64,000 nucleotides of DNA, from assembly GCF_023238445.1 (NCBI RefSeq), contig NZ_CP096658.1:1054001-1118000 (forward strand). Direction: 5' to 3'. Origin of the DNA: Halorussus gelatinilyticus (GTDB taxonomy: Archaea; Halobacteriota; Halobacteria; Halobacteriales; Haladaptataceae). This document shows positions 1 through 8,040 of the stretch, piece after piece. The translations under genes and the position numbers were made by a program. How positions within the stretch are numbered: position 1 is the first letter of the stretch; every line of letters starts with the position of its first letter. The notes beneath the pieces are model-generated. The model did not search any database. It was not told the DNA's origin and saw only the letters and a program-made list of their open reading frames with translations.

Positions 1-357
1 CGGGCGGACGCCGGGGTCGAACTCGGCGGTCAGACGGGCGCGGTGCGCGGCCGCGGCGCGGACCAGTGCGGTCCCGACGCCCCGGCCCCGGCGGGCGCGC
101 CTGACCGCCACGGCGTCGATGTGCGCGGCCTCGTCGCCGGACGCGTCCGGCGCGTCGTCGCTCAGAGGCACGAGAACCAGCGCACCGAGAACCGGCGTCT
201 CGCGCTCGCCGGAGTCCTCGTCGCCCTCGCTCGCCACCAACACGTCCCCGGCGGCGACGCGCTCGCGGAGGTCGTCGCGGACGTCCAGCATCGCGGCGTC
301 GAGGACGCGCCGGACGCCCAGTCGATCGTCGGCGGTGGCACGGGTGATTCGGACCAT
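1..357 (-). CDS. GNAT family N-acetyltransferase (partial, C-terminus off the left edge)
   Basis: The reading frame is open from an ATG at 357 to the window edge, giving 119 residues without a stop. The N-terminus (MVRITRATADD) is typical of GNAT proteins. The stretch AVRRARRGRGVGTALV near residues 89-104 matches the acetyl-CoA pyrophosphate-binding motif A (R/Q-x-x-G-x-G/A). GNAT enzymes transfer an acetyl group from acetyl-CoA to an amine, but the substrate cannot be told from this half. A glycine/acid-rich loop sits before motif A. The C-terminal strands lie outside the window, so the length is unknown. The family call is secure; the substrate is not known. Confidence 0.8.
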   Translation of the reverse strand, partial: MVRITRATADDRLGVRRVLDAAMLDVRDDLRERVAAGDVLVASEGDEDSGERETPVLGALVLVPLSDDAPDASGDEAAHIDAVAVRRARRGRGVGTALVRAAAAHRARLTAEFDPGVRP

Positions 358-370
358 GTATGCAGTTGAT

Positions 371-559
371 CTACGAAGCGGCCTTTCGTCGGAGTCTCGT
401 GAACGTGTACGCTACTATCGCAGTCGTCAGGGTCGTGAACGCGACCGACGTCATGTTCTGGAGGCCAACGAGTTCGGAGTCGAACCAACTGAAAATGGCG
501 ACGACTAGGGTGATGCCGAAGATGAGTCCGGCCTCGGTCGAATTGACGTTCCACTCCAT
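371..559 (-). CDS. small two-helix membrane protein, unknown function
   Basis: This is a 62-residue protein with two probable membrane helices (about residues 11-25 and 36-52) and a basic C-terminal tail (RLRRKAAS). A TTATTC box about 26 nt before the ATG fits a leaderless haloarchaeal promoter; it lies in the 3' end of the halocin-like gene upstream. I recognise no family. It sits directly downstream of a Cys-rich bacteriocin-like gene on the same strand, so a role as a membrane immunity or accessory protein is possible, but this is inferred from position only. Base composition is less GC-rich than the core genes, as in the rest of this accessory patch. Confidence 0.5.
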   Translation of the reverse strand: MEWNVNSTEAGLIFGITLVVAIFSWFDSELVGLQNMTSVAFTTLTTAIVAYTFTRLRRKAAS

Positions 560-573
560 CTTCGATAGTACCG

Positions 574-897
574 TTAGTGTCCTGAATAACGTTTACATGT
601 TGGATAGCACACGGCGGCCGTGACAGCACCGCAGAAGACACCACAGCCTACGGTCAACGACGAAGCGACGACTGACGCCGCGCACAGCGAGCCGCACGAC
701 GTTCCTGTGGCCGCGGAGAGTGTACCGCAGAATACCTTGCAGGCGTCGACGCAGTAGAATCCGCCACATTGGATGTGGTTCTGGATTCCGACCCTGTCCG
801 ACGACCCGTACGAGAGTATGCCCCGAGACTGACTCTCAGAGACCGTGAATGAAAGCCCCTCATCGCTATTGACAGTACCCTCTACGTTGACGTACAA
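574..897 (-). CDS. Cys-rich halocin C8-like peptide region (frameshifted from the upstream pro-region)
   Basis: This 107-codon frame opens at a TTG and carries ten cysteines in its last 65 residues (motifs such as CGGFYCVDACKVFC and GCGVFCGA) on a Gly/Ala/Val-rich, fairly hydrophobic background. The mature halocin C8 peptide also has ten cysteines, so the resemblance is in cysteine count, composition and position after a pro-region. Its frame overlaps the end of the preceding frame (866-1537). Deleting one T of the minus-strand CTTG near 896-898 would join GEP to LYVNVEG and give one continuous precursor of about 330 residues, the usual architecture of this family. I therefore read it as the C-terminal part of a precursor with a +1 shift rather than an independent gene. 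Translational coupling of two genes is the alternative. Confidence 0.55.
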   Translation of the reverse strand: MYVNVEGTVNSDEGLSFTVSESQSRGILSYGSSDRVGIQNHIQCGGFYCVDACKVFCGTLSAATGTSCGSLCAASVVASSLTVGCGVFCGAVTAAVCYPTCKRYSGH

Positions 898-1537
898 GCG
901 GTTCGCCGTCCTCTCGTGTTATTGGAACCCGAAGCCATGCTCGACTTGCGTCTTTCTCCGGCATTTGAACGAGCATGGGATTCGGAGCCTGCTTGTCGGA
1001 CTTGGCCAGAACGCGCTTCAGTGCCCGAACAACTTCCACTCGGTCAGCCGGACCGTCGCCGATCGACTCTGCCCCTCCGTTTGACAGCACTTCGACAATC
1101 ATCTTCCGTCCTGTCTGCTCTACCTTTGGGGTGTGGCCAACGTCTACTACGCTCCCGTGTTCTCCGTCGATCTTCCGCACTCCGTCACCAACCTTCTTCT
1201 CTCCTATCGCCTTGGCAGCTGTACCCTCGAAGTCGGCCGATTCGTAGTACTTGACGGTAAACTCTTTTTCCTCGTTCTCTAGTACGACGACCTTGCCCTG
1301 ACTAGTCCCATCGTCGTCGCTGATAGTGTACTTGCCAGCGGTCCTCACTGACGGTGCGCTCCCGAACTGGTCCACGACGAACTGGACCTGCTCTGATTCC
1401 CGCGCGGCCTTAACTAGGGCTTTCCGCTCTGAACTACTCATTTCCTCTATATCGACACCTATCTCGCCCGACGCAGTCAGTTCGTTTGCACTAGTTACGC
1501 CCGGCGCAATTGCGGTCGCACCGGCGGCAATACCCAT
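866..1537 (-). CDS. halocin C8-like pro-region / immunity part with damaged Tat start
   Basis: The frame encodes 223 residues from an internal ATG. Just upstream in frame lie NRRGVLQKMGIAAGATA codons, a twin-arginine signal with its hydrophobic core, but no in-frame start precedes them. An ATG at 1569 (and another at 1584) leads to a TAA within two codons; one extra A in the AAA run at 1564-1566 would restore a start reading MKINRRGVLQKMG. Halocin C8 precursors have a Tat signal, an immunity/pro-region of about 200 residues and a C-terminal Cys-rich peptide. This order is reproduced here if the two single-base shifts (near 1565 and 897) are repaired. The gene is either a decayed bacteriocin or affected by sequencing error. 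Identity rests on architecture, not on a database match. Confidence 0.55.
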   Translation of the reverse strand: MGIAAGATAIAPGVTSANELTASGEIGVDIEEMSSSERKALVKAARESEQVQFVVDQFGSAPSVRTAGKYTISDDDGTSQGKVVVLENEEKEFTVKYYESADFEGTAAKAIGEKKVGDGVRKIDGEHGSVVDVGHTPKVEQTGRKMIVEVLSNGGAESIGDGPADRVEVVRALKRVLAKSDKQAPNPMLVQMPEKDASRAWLRVPITREDGEPLVRQRRGYCQ

Positions 1538-1679
1538 CTTCTGAAGTACGCCTCGTCGGTTTATTTCATGGTTTTCTCAACCATGTAAAGAAACATACAA
1601 CCTCTTTGATTATAGTTTTCTGACGTTTAGTGGAGAATACTGAGGGCGTGAGCGACGTTTCAGGCGAAATGCGGTGACA

Positions 1680-2453
1680 CTACCGTAACATCCGGTCCAC
1701 CATCGCCAGCACGTCGTCCACTGGCGGCCGGTCGTCGGTGCCCTCGCCGCGGTGGACCGCGAACAGTCGCAGGTCCCCGTCGCGGGCGTCCAGAATCGCG
1801 GTCTGGGGTAGTCGCCCGAGGAGGTCGTGGAGACCGCCCAACTTGCCGAATCTGGTCGGCTGGCCGTACTGCTCGGCGACCGACTTGTCGGCGTCGGCGA
1901 CGACCGGGAACGGCGAGTGGGTCTTCGTCTGCCACTTGGTGGCCTTCTCCTCGGACTCCGGCAGAACCGAGACGACCGCGGCGTCGCGCTCGCGGAACTC
2001 GCCGTAGCGGTCGGCGACCGCCCGGACCTGCTCGCGGCACGCCCGACTGTAGTAATCGCGCTGGAACAGCAGGACGATAGCGGCGTTGTCCTCGGGCGGC
2101 GTCCGCGTGCGGTTCGGTCGCCGCGCGGCCATCTCGGGGTCGGCCGCGAGGTCCGAGAGGACGAGCGGGTCGGATCCGGTGCCGGCGTTGGGCGACTCGA
2201 AGTCGAGTTCCGAGACGCCGAGGTCGTCGCGTTCTCGCTCCAGCCCGGCCGCCGCGCTTCCGCCCTTGATGAGTCGAAGCACCTTCACGCGGTCGGTCTC
2301 GACGGGCTGGTCCTCGGGGACCGGGCGGCCGTCCACCATCACCGAGACCTCGTGGGGGCTGAGGTCCACTTTCGCCAGCAGGTCGGCGTAGGTCGCGTCC
2401 TCGACTTCGAAGTCGTGAGTCCCCTCGCCGACGACTTCGACGGTCACGTTCAT
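1680..2453 (-). CDS. SAMP2 (ubiquitin-like) domain fused to a peroxiredoxin/AhpC-TSA domain
   Basis: The protein has 257 residues. Residues 1-65 look like a complete SAMP2, the small archaeal modifier: it starts MNVTVEVVGE, contains LSPHEV and VDGRPVPEDQ, and ends at the diglycine of VLRLIKGG. SAMP2 is normally a free protein of about 66 residues ending at this diglycine, which is adenylated by UbaA for protein conjugation and tRNA thiolation. Here the frame continues without a stop through SAAAGLERERD into a redoxin domain (about 80-257) with VLLFQRDYY, one cysteine (C139 in SRACREQV) and FPVVADAD. The usual first Cys of a CxxC-like site is Ser136. Unless a protease cuts after Gly65, the diglycine is blocked. 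The start is set by a CTTACC box about 28 nt upstream. A sequencing error removing a stop is possible. Confidence 0.75.
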   Translation of the reverse strand: MNVTVEVVGEGTHDFEVEDATYADLLAKVDLSPHEVSVMVDGRPVPEDQPVETDRVKVLRLIKGGSAAAGLERERDDLGVSELDFESPNAGTGSDPLVLSDLAADPEMAARRPNRTRTPPEDNAAIVLLFQRDYYSRACREQVRAVADRYGEFRERDAAVVSVLPESEEKATKWQTKTHSPFPVVADADKSVAEQYGQPTRFGKLGGLHDLLGRLPQTAILDARDGDLRLFAVHRGEGTDDRPPVDDVLAMVDRMLR

Positions 2454-2638
2454 GGAGTAGGAGTTTCGGGGCGCGCGTGGTAAGCGTGTCGGGCTACGAA
2501 GGTGCGGGAGGCCGAAAGCCGACGGACTCGGACGGCGGACCCATCGGAGACGAAGTCCGAGGACAGCCAGCCACCGCCGACGCCGAGTAGGGTTTCGCAC
2601 CCGCCGATTCTGTATAGCCATAGATGGTTTACCGGCTC

Positions 2639-3682
2639 CTACAGCGTCGAGTCGGCCGCCGTCTCGTCGCGGCCGCCGTACCGCCGCCGACCGCCGAGTG
2701 CGAGCGCGCCGAGACCGAGCAGGAGGACGACGAATTGAACCAGACCGCCCAGAATCGGGACGAAGCCGACCAGCGAGACCGCGACGAGACCGACCGCGAG
2801 CGCGACCCACTTGCTGTCGTTGTCGGCGACCCCGGCCAGCCAGCCGCCGAGCGCGAACGCGCCGTAAACGTACCCGAGCCACAGCGCGACGGCGTACAGC
2901 AGGACGCCGAAGAGGCCGAGCGGAATCCCGACGAGCGAGACGAACAGCAACACGAGCAGTATCGGAACGCCGACGAACAGCAGGAGTCCGACCCCCGCAG
3001 ACCGGAGCGGGTCCGCGATAGCTCGCGACGCGACCCCCGCGGAGAACCGCGGGAAGACGAGCAGTGCGACCGCGCCGAGGACGAAGTTCACGAGGAAGCC
3101 GTACACCGCACCGAGCCAGTCGGGGAACAGCGGACCGCCGACGCCCACGCCGAGGTTCACGTTCGGCTCCTCGCGGACTCGGCCGTCGATTCGGGCACCG
3201 GATGCCCTGTCGAGGTCGCCGTCGTACACGAAGTCGCCGCCGACGACCGCGCTCGGGCCGAGCCTGATGGTGCCCGCGCCGACCCGCGCGTCCCGCCCGA
3301 TTTCGCCCTCGACCACGACGTTGCCCGCCGCGGTCTCCAACTCGCCGCCGATTTCGCCGCCCTGCGCGAGCAGGAAGTTCCCGCCAGCGGCGGTAACGTT
3401 GCCGGTGACGGTGCCGTTGACGCGGACGTTGCCGGCGAACGCTTCGAGGTCGCCGTTCACCCGCCCGTCAACGAACACGTTGCCGCCGAACGCCGTCACG
3501 TCGCCGTTCACGGTGCCGCGGACGACGACCGTGCCTCCGAACGCGGTCAGGTCCTCGTTGACCGTCTCGCCCGCCTCCACGACGACGGTCCCGCCGCTCC
3601 GGGTCTCGTCGGCCGCGACCGGCGCGGGGACTGCCGCGAGGACGACCAGCGCCGCGAGGACGACTGCGAGTCGGGTTTTCAT
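2639..3682 (-). CDS. bactofilin-like polymer-forming repeat protein with C-terminal membrane domain
   Basis: The 347-residue protein has a signal peptide (about 1-24, ending PVAA), then a run of short beta-helix-like repeats (about 28-165) built on GTVNGDVTAFGGNVFV-type units, as in the polymer-forming bactofilin-like family. About six hydrophobic helices follow (190-335), with a basic C-terminus. The repeat domain would sit outside the membrane given the signal peptide. Haloarchaea carry many such proteins, which are usually annotated as polymer-forming cytoskeletal proteins; their substrate or partner is unknown. It is transcribed toward the SAMP2 fusion gene and away from rfcS. Confidence 0.65.
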   Translation of the reverse strand: MKTRLAVVLAALVVLAAVPAPVAADETRSGGTVVVEAGETVNEDLTAFGGTVVVRGTVNGDVTAFGGNVFVDGRVNGDLEAFAGNVRVNGTVTGNVTAAGGNFLLAQGGEIGGELETAAGNVVVEGEIGRDARVGAGTIRLGPSAVVGGDFVYDGDLDRASGARIDGRVREEPNVNLGVGVGGPLFPDWLGAVYGFLVNFVLGAVALLVFPRFSAGVASRAIADPLRSAGVGLLLFVGVPILLVLLFVSLVGIPLGLFGVLLYAVALWLGYVYGAFALGGWLAGVADNDSKWVALAVGLVAVSLVGFVPILGGLVQFVVLLLGLGALALGGRRRYGGRDETAADSTL

Positions 3683-3745
3683 ATCGAATCCGTCGATAGC
3701 CCCCGAATTAGTAGTTTCCCGGTTATCGACAAGACCGACAGTTAA

Positions 3746-3760
3746 GCCGGTCCTACCGGC
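3746..3760. promoter_or_regulatory. perfect 6-3-6 palindrome in a divergent intergenic region
   Basis: GCCGGT and ACCGGC arms flank a CCT spacer in the 240-nt gap between the divergently transcribed bactofilin-like gene and rfcS. It lies just after a TTAAG box. It could be a repressor site or a short stem. In GC-rich DNA such palindromes arise by chance, so the call is weak. I see no gene in the rest of this gap. Confidence 0.25.
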
Positions 3761-3922
3761 GAGAAATCTCGTTCTCGGTCGGATTTACCGCCGAGGATTC
3801 GCGGCTCTGTCGGCCCGCGCCTCGGCACGGCGAGACGCGCACGGCGAGACGTAAGTTTCGACGGGCACGTCGGCGACCCGGTTCTCGGGGAGTTTAAGAC
3901 CGGCAAGCACCTCGGGTCGTAC

Positions 3923-4966
3923 ATGAGCGAGGTCGAGAGCGAAGCCGAGAGCGAGGCCGACGAGGCGGCCGAATCGGACGAGGGAGTCGCGCCGGACGAC
4001 GCGACCGACGCCACCGAGGCGGCCCGCGGGGAGATCTGGATCGAGAAGTACCGCCCCGAGCGGTTGGACGACGTGGCGGGCCACGAGGACATCACCGAGC
4101 GCCTGAGCCGGTACGTCGAGCGCGACGACCTGCCGAACCTCCTGTTCTCCGGACCGGCGGGCGTCGGGAAGACCACTTCTGCGGTCGCCATCGCCAAGGA
4201 ACTGTACGGCGACGACTGGGAGAGCAACTTCCTCGAACTCAACGCCTCCGACCAGCGGGGCATCGACGTGGTCCGGGACCGCATCAAGAACTTCGCGCGC
4301 TCGTCGTTCGGCGGGGCCAACTACCGCATCATCTTCTTGGACGAGGCCGACTCGCTGACTTCGGACGCCCAGTCCGCGCTCCGCCGGACGATGGAGCAGT
4401 TCTCGAACAACACCCGGTTCATCCTCTCGTGTAACTACTCCAGCAAGATCATCGACCCGATTCAGTCGCGGTGCGCGACGTTCCGGTTCGGTCCCATCTC
4501 CGAGGAAGGCGTCACCGAGCAGATTCTGAAGGTCGCCGAACAGGAGGGCATCGAGACGACCGAAGACGGCATCGAAGCGCTGGTCTACGCCGCCGACGGC
4601 GACATGCGCAAGGCCATCAACGCGCTCCAGGCCGCGGCCGTGATGGGCGAGGTCGTGGACGAGGAGGCCGTGTTCACCATCACCAGCACGGCCCGCCCGG
4701 AGGAAATCGAGGAGATGGTCACGTACGCCATCGAGGACGACTTCAGCAAGGCGCGCTCGATTCTGGACGACCTGCTCACGAACAAGGGGATGGCGGGCGG
4801 CGACATCATCGACCAACTCCACCGGTCGGTCTGGGAGTTCGACCTGAGCGACGAGGCCACCGTCCGCCTGATGGACCGCGTGGGCGAGGTCGATTACCGC
4901 ATCACGGAGGGCGCGAACGAGCGCGTCCAGCTAGAGGCGCTGCTGGCGTCGCTGTCGCTCGAATAG
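3923..4966 (+). CDS. rfcS: replication factor C small subunit
   Basis: This is the 347-residue AAA+ clamp-loader small subunit, which with RfcL loads PCNA onto primed DNA. Residues 36-52 carry the RFC box ([14 protein letters not shown]), 77-84 the Walker A motif GPAGVGKT and about 139-142 the DEAD Walker B; the SRC arginine-finger motif follows ([10 protein letters not shown]). An acidic extension of about 35 residues precedes the conserved core. No intein is present, although this family often carries one. A TTTAAG box about 30 nt upstream of the ATG supports the start. Confidence 0.97.
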   Translation: MSEVESEAESEADEAAESDEGVAPDDATDATEAARGEIWIEKYRPERLDDVAGHEDITERLSRYVERDDLPNLLFSGPAGVGKTTSAVAIAKELYGDDWESNFLELNASDQRGIDVVRDRIKNFARSSFGGANYRIIFLDEADSLTSDAQSALRRTMEQFSNNTRFILSCNYSSKIIDPIQSRCATFRFGPISEEGVTEQILKVAEQEGIETTEDGIEALVYAADGDMRKAINALQAAAVMGEVVDEEAVFTITSTARPEEIEEMVTYAIEDDFSKARSILDDLLTNKGMAGGDIIDQLHRSVWEFDLSDEATVRLMDRVGEVDYRITEGANERVQLEALLASLSLE

Positions 4967-5130
4967 CCGCGAAATTAGCGCGAGGCTGACCGCGACACAA
5001 TCGGCCGTTTCGACGCTCCCGCCCGATGGCACGAGCGTTCCCCGCGAGAAAGCCCGCGTTGCGTCGGAAAACGGTCCGAAACGGCCACCCCTCTTATCCC
5101 CCAGTCCGGCGTAGCGACGCGGGAGTACAC

Positions 5131-5313
5131 ATGGGACGTTATCCGAGAGAAGCGCGGGACGCGCGCTTGAAGTGCATCGAGTGCAACGCGCCCGTCGTCG
5201 AGACGGTCGAAGGAAGCTACGCGTGCGTGGACTGCGGTGCCGCGCCGATCAGCGCCCGGTCGAGCGCGACGGCGTCCGCCGCGGACGACGCGCGGTCCCC
5301 GGCGGACGACTGA
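5131..5313 (+). CDS. small zinc-ribbon protein
   Basis: This 60-residue protein has two CxxC pairs (CIEC near residue 14 and CVDC near 32), a likely zinc ribbon, followed by an Ala/Ser/Asp-rich tail. A longer frame exists from 5026, but the ATG at 5131 is preferred: a CTTATC box lies about 35 nt before it, and the upstream residues are Arg-rich and unlike halophilic proteins. The function is unknown; such small ribbons in haloarchaea may bind nucleic acid or protein partners. It stands alone between rfcS and the ABC transporter genes. Confidence 0.6.
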   Translation: MGRYPREARDARLKCIECNAPVVETVEGSYACVDCGAAPISARSSATASAADDARSPADD

Positions 5314-5372
5314 CGCGAGTCGGTCCGCCGATACGAACCACACTTTTGTCACTGGTCGGTGAAGCGGAAGGT

Positions 5373-5438
5373 ATGAGCTACGCTCGTCTCGAACCGACGA
5401 TAGACGCCCTCCGCACCGTCCGACGGTCGCACGCATGA
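5373..5438 (+). CDS. 21-codon leaderless mini-ORF coupled to the ABC transporter genes
   Basis: An ATG lies about 26 nt after a TTTTGTC promoter-like box at 5343-5349, so a leaderless transcript would begin at or next to it. The frame runs 21 codons (MSYARLEPTIDA...) and ends in a TGA that shares ATGA with the start codon of the ABC ATPase. Ribosomes starting on the 5' end would translate this peptide and could reinitiate on the ATPase. The peptide resembles nothing I know and may matter only as a translated leader. Confidence 0.45.
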   Translation: MSYARLEPTIDALRTVRRSHA

Positions 5439-6223
5439 CCGCGAACGCACCGATACGCACCGAGTCGCTGACGAAGCGGTACGGCGAGACGGTCGCGGTC
5501 CGGGACCTCACCTTCGAGGTCGAGCGCGGCGAGGTGTTCGGGTTCCTCGGACCCAACGGTGCGGGCAAGACCACGACGATGCAGATGCTGACGACGCTGA
5601 CCCGGCCCAGTTCCGGCGAGGCGTGGGTCGCCGGCGAACCCGTCACCGACCGCGACGCCGTGGTCGAACGGTTGGGCTACATGCCCGAGGAGCCGCCAAT
5701 CTACGACGAACTCACCGGGCGCGAGCAGTTGGAGTACGTCGCCGGCCTCCGGGACCTGCCCGACGGCGAGGCCGACCGGACGATTCGGGACCTGCTCGGC
5801 AGGTTCGACCTCGCGGCGGACGCCGACGACCGCATCTCGACGTACTCGAAGGGGATGAAGCAGAAGACCGCGCTGATTCAAGCGCTCCTCCACGACCCGC
5901 AGGTCCTCTTTCTGGACGAACCGACCTCGGGGCTGGACCCGCGCGCGGCCCGGACCGTCAGGAACCTGATTTCGGAACTGCGCGAGGAGGGAATGACCGT
6001 CTTCCTCTCGACGCACATCCTCCCCGTGGTGGAGGAACTCGCGGACCGCGTCGGCGTCCTCCACGACGGTCGCCTCGTCGCCGAGGGGTCGCCCGAGTCG
6101 CTGACCCACCGGGCGGAGTCGGGCGAGGAGTCCACGCTCGAAGAGGTGTTCCTCGAAGTGACGAGCGAGCACCCGGAGGGCGAGGTCGGCGCGGACGAAG
6201 AGCGGTCGGAGTTCGCGCGATGA
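5435..6223 (+). CDS. ABC transporter ATP-binding protein
   Basis: The 262-residue ABC ATPase has Walker A GPNGAGKT (about 39-46), signature YSKGMKQK (about 137-144), Walker B VLFLDEPTSGLD and the switch histidine in STHI. The layout matches the ABC-2/NatA-like exporter class that drives substrates out across the cytoplasmic membrane. The stop codon overlaps the permease ATG by 4 nt (ATGA), so the pair is one transcription and translation unit. The start codon itself overlaps a mini-ORF. The transported substrate is unknown. Confidence 0.9.
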   Translation: MTANAPIRTESLTKRYGETVAVRDLTFEVERGEVFGFLGPNGAGKTTTMQMLTTLTRPSSGEAWVAGEPVTDRDAVVERLGYMPEEPPIYDELTGREQLEYVAGLRDLPDGEADRTIRDLLGRFDLAADADDRISTYSKGMKQKTALIQALLHDPQVLFLDEPTSGLDPRAARTVRNLISELREEGMTVFLSTHILPVVEELADRVGVLHDGRLVAEGSPESLTHRAESGEESTLEEVFLEVTSEHPEGEVGADEERSEFAR

Positions 6224-7908
6224 AGACGCCAGACCTCTCGCACGCGACCCGCATCGCCCGCGTCGAGGTCGTCCGGAGCGTCCGGACGGTCCGGTCGAGC
6301 GGCACCCGGACCCTCGCTTTCGCGTTCGCGCTCCTGTTCTGGGTCGCCCTGCCGACCGTCGGCGGCGGCTATCTGGCCTACCGACTCGGGCGGGAACTCC
6401 CCAACGTCCCCTTCGACGCTCCGGTGTTGGACCTCCTCCGGGGCGGCACCGCGGTCGGGTGGGTCGGTCTCGCGGCGCTCGCCGCGGCCCGGACCGCCGG
6501 CAGGAAGGGCGAACTCGATTCGCCGGAGGGAATCCTGACGACCGTGCCCGCTCGGGACGCCGCGCTCGGTCTCCTGCTCGCCGAGTACGTCTGGATGGCG
6601 CTGGTCGCGGCGATTCCCGTCGTGACGATTTCGGTCGCGCTCGCGGTCGGTGCGGGCGTCGTCGCGCCGATACTGGCGATTCCGGCGACCGCCGCGCTCC
6701 TGCTCGGCGTCGGTCTCGCGGTCGGCTTTCCGGTCGGCCTCGGCGTCAAGTGGGTGACGCTCAGGACGCCGTGGCTCGCACGTCACAAGACCGTGCTGCT
6801 GCTCGCCGCGTTCGGTCTCTACTTCCTCGCGGTCACGTCCGAAACGCTCAACGAGGTCGTCGCCGCCCTCCAGCGCGCGCTCCGGGACACGCCGCTGGCG
6901 TGGTTCGGCGACGCCGCGCTGCTCGGTCTCCCCGGCATCGGGGCGGTCCCGGTCCACGCGCTCGCCGCGGCGGCGCTCGCGGCGGTCCTCCTCCCGGCTC
7001 TCGGAGTCGTCGGGATTCGCTCGGCGACGACGCTCTGGTACACCGACCGGTCGGAGGCGACCGGCGAGGAGTCCGACCGGAAGCGCGCCGACGCGGAGAA
7101 ACGCGGCGACGCGGACGTGAGCGGCCGCGTCGGTGCGGCGAGCGAGAGCCTCGGCGAGCGCGCGCTCGCGCCCCTCTCGCCGTTCCTCGCGCGACCCACG
7201 CGGACCGTGACGCTGGCGGTCTGGCGGCGGACCAAGCGCGCGCCGATTCGGATTCTCTACGTCGCCTACCCCCTGTTCTTTCTCTACGCGCCGCTCCGGA
7301 CCGCGTTCGAGAGCGGCGTGACGACCGTCCTGCCGCTGATGGTCGCGCTCTACGGGACGTGGGCCGCGGGCGCGCTGGTGCTGAATCCCCTCGGCGACGA
7401 GGGGTCGGTCCTGCCGACCACGCTGCTGTCGGGCATCGACGGCAGGCAGTTCGTCGTCGGTCACGTCCTCTCGGCGGCGCTGGTCGGGGTGCCGGTCGTC
7501 GCGCTGGCGACCGCCGCGACGGGCGCGCTGAGTCCGCTCGAACCCCTCCGGTGGCTGGCGCTGACGGGCGCGAGCGCCCTGCTCGTCGTCGCCGGGACGG
7601 TGCTGGCGGTCGCGGTCGGCACGCTCCTCCCGCGGTTCGGCACGGTCGAGGTGTTCCGGAGCCGCGAGGTCACGATGCCGAGCAAGGGCGCGTTCGCGGC
7701 CTACTCCATCGCGCTGTTGGGCGGCGCGGTCGGCGCGATGGTCGCGCTCCTCCCGCCGCTGGCGGGGTTCGTCGGCGGACTGGTCGGCGTGCCGGGTATC
7801 GCGGTCCGGGCGGTCGGCGGTGCGCTCGCGGTGCTGGTCGGCGTCGTCGGTCCAGCGGTCGGGTTCCGGTGGGCCGCCCGGAGGTTCGAGGCGTACGCGC
7901 TGGACTGA
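6220..7908 (+). CDS. ABC-2 type transporter permease
   Basis: The 562-residue integral membrane protein has about twelve hydrophobic segments in two clusters (roughly 28-260 and 345-555) separated by a charged cytosolic loop (about 275-315, rich in Arg, Glu and Asp). It starts inside the stop codon of the ATPase gene and is surely its partner. The double-length permease suggests one polypeptide forms both transmembrane halves. Haloarchaeal exporters of this kind are annotated without known substrates, and nothing nearby indicates one. Confidence 0.8.
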   Translation: MKTPDLSHATRIARVEVVRSVRTVRSSGTRTLAFAFALLFWVALPTVGGGYLAYRLGRELPNVPFDAPVLDLLRGGTAVGWVGLAALAAARTAGRKGELDSPEGILTTVPARDAALGLLLAEYVWMALVAAIPVVTISVALAVGAGVVAPILAIPATAALLLGVGLAVGFPVGLGVKWVTLRTPWLARHKTVLLLAAFGLYFLAVTSETLNEVVAALQRALRDTPLAWFGDAALLGLPGIGAVPVHALAAAALAAVLLPALGVVGIRSATTLWYTDRSEATGEESDRKRADAEKRGDADVSGRVGAASESLGERALAPLSPFLARPTRTVTLAVWRRTKRAPIRILYVAYPLFFLYAPLRTAFESGVTTVLPLMVALYGTWAAGALVLNPLGDEGSVLPTTLLSGIDGRQFVVGHVLSAALVGVPVVALATAATGALSPLEPLRWLALTGASALLVVAGTVLAVAVGTLLPRFGTVEVFRSREVTMPSKGAFAAYSIALLGGAVGAMVALLPPLAGFVGGLVGVPGIAVRAVGGALAVLVGVVGPAVGFRWAARRFEAYALD

Positions 7909-8040
7909 CGGTCGGGCCGCCACACCGGTCGAGGGAAGCGAAATCGCCGCCGGGAGACCCCCGGAACGTCCGGGTCGAGGCTGACGCAGTGGCAGACTTG
8001 CGGAACTGTTTTACCCGTTCGTTGGCGAAATACGGATAAT

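Noticed and set aside
3923-4966. Intein in rfcS
   Set aside because: The protein is continuous through the Walker motifs at the normal length of about 330-350 residues.
5026-5313. Longer start for the zinc-ribbon gene
   Set aside because: The extra N-terminal residues are basic and unlike halophilic proteins, and a promoter-like box fits the ATG at 5131.
5878-7923. 681-codon minus-strand frame opposite the ABC permease
   Set aside because: It is Arg/Asp-rich antisense sequence with no fold; the plus-strand permease with its hydrophobic helices explains the coding signal.
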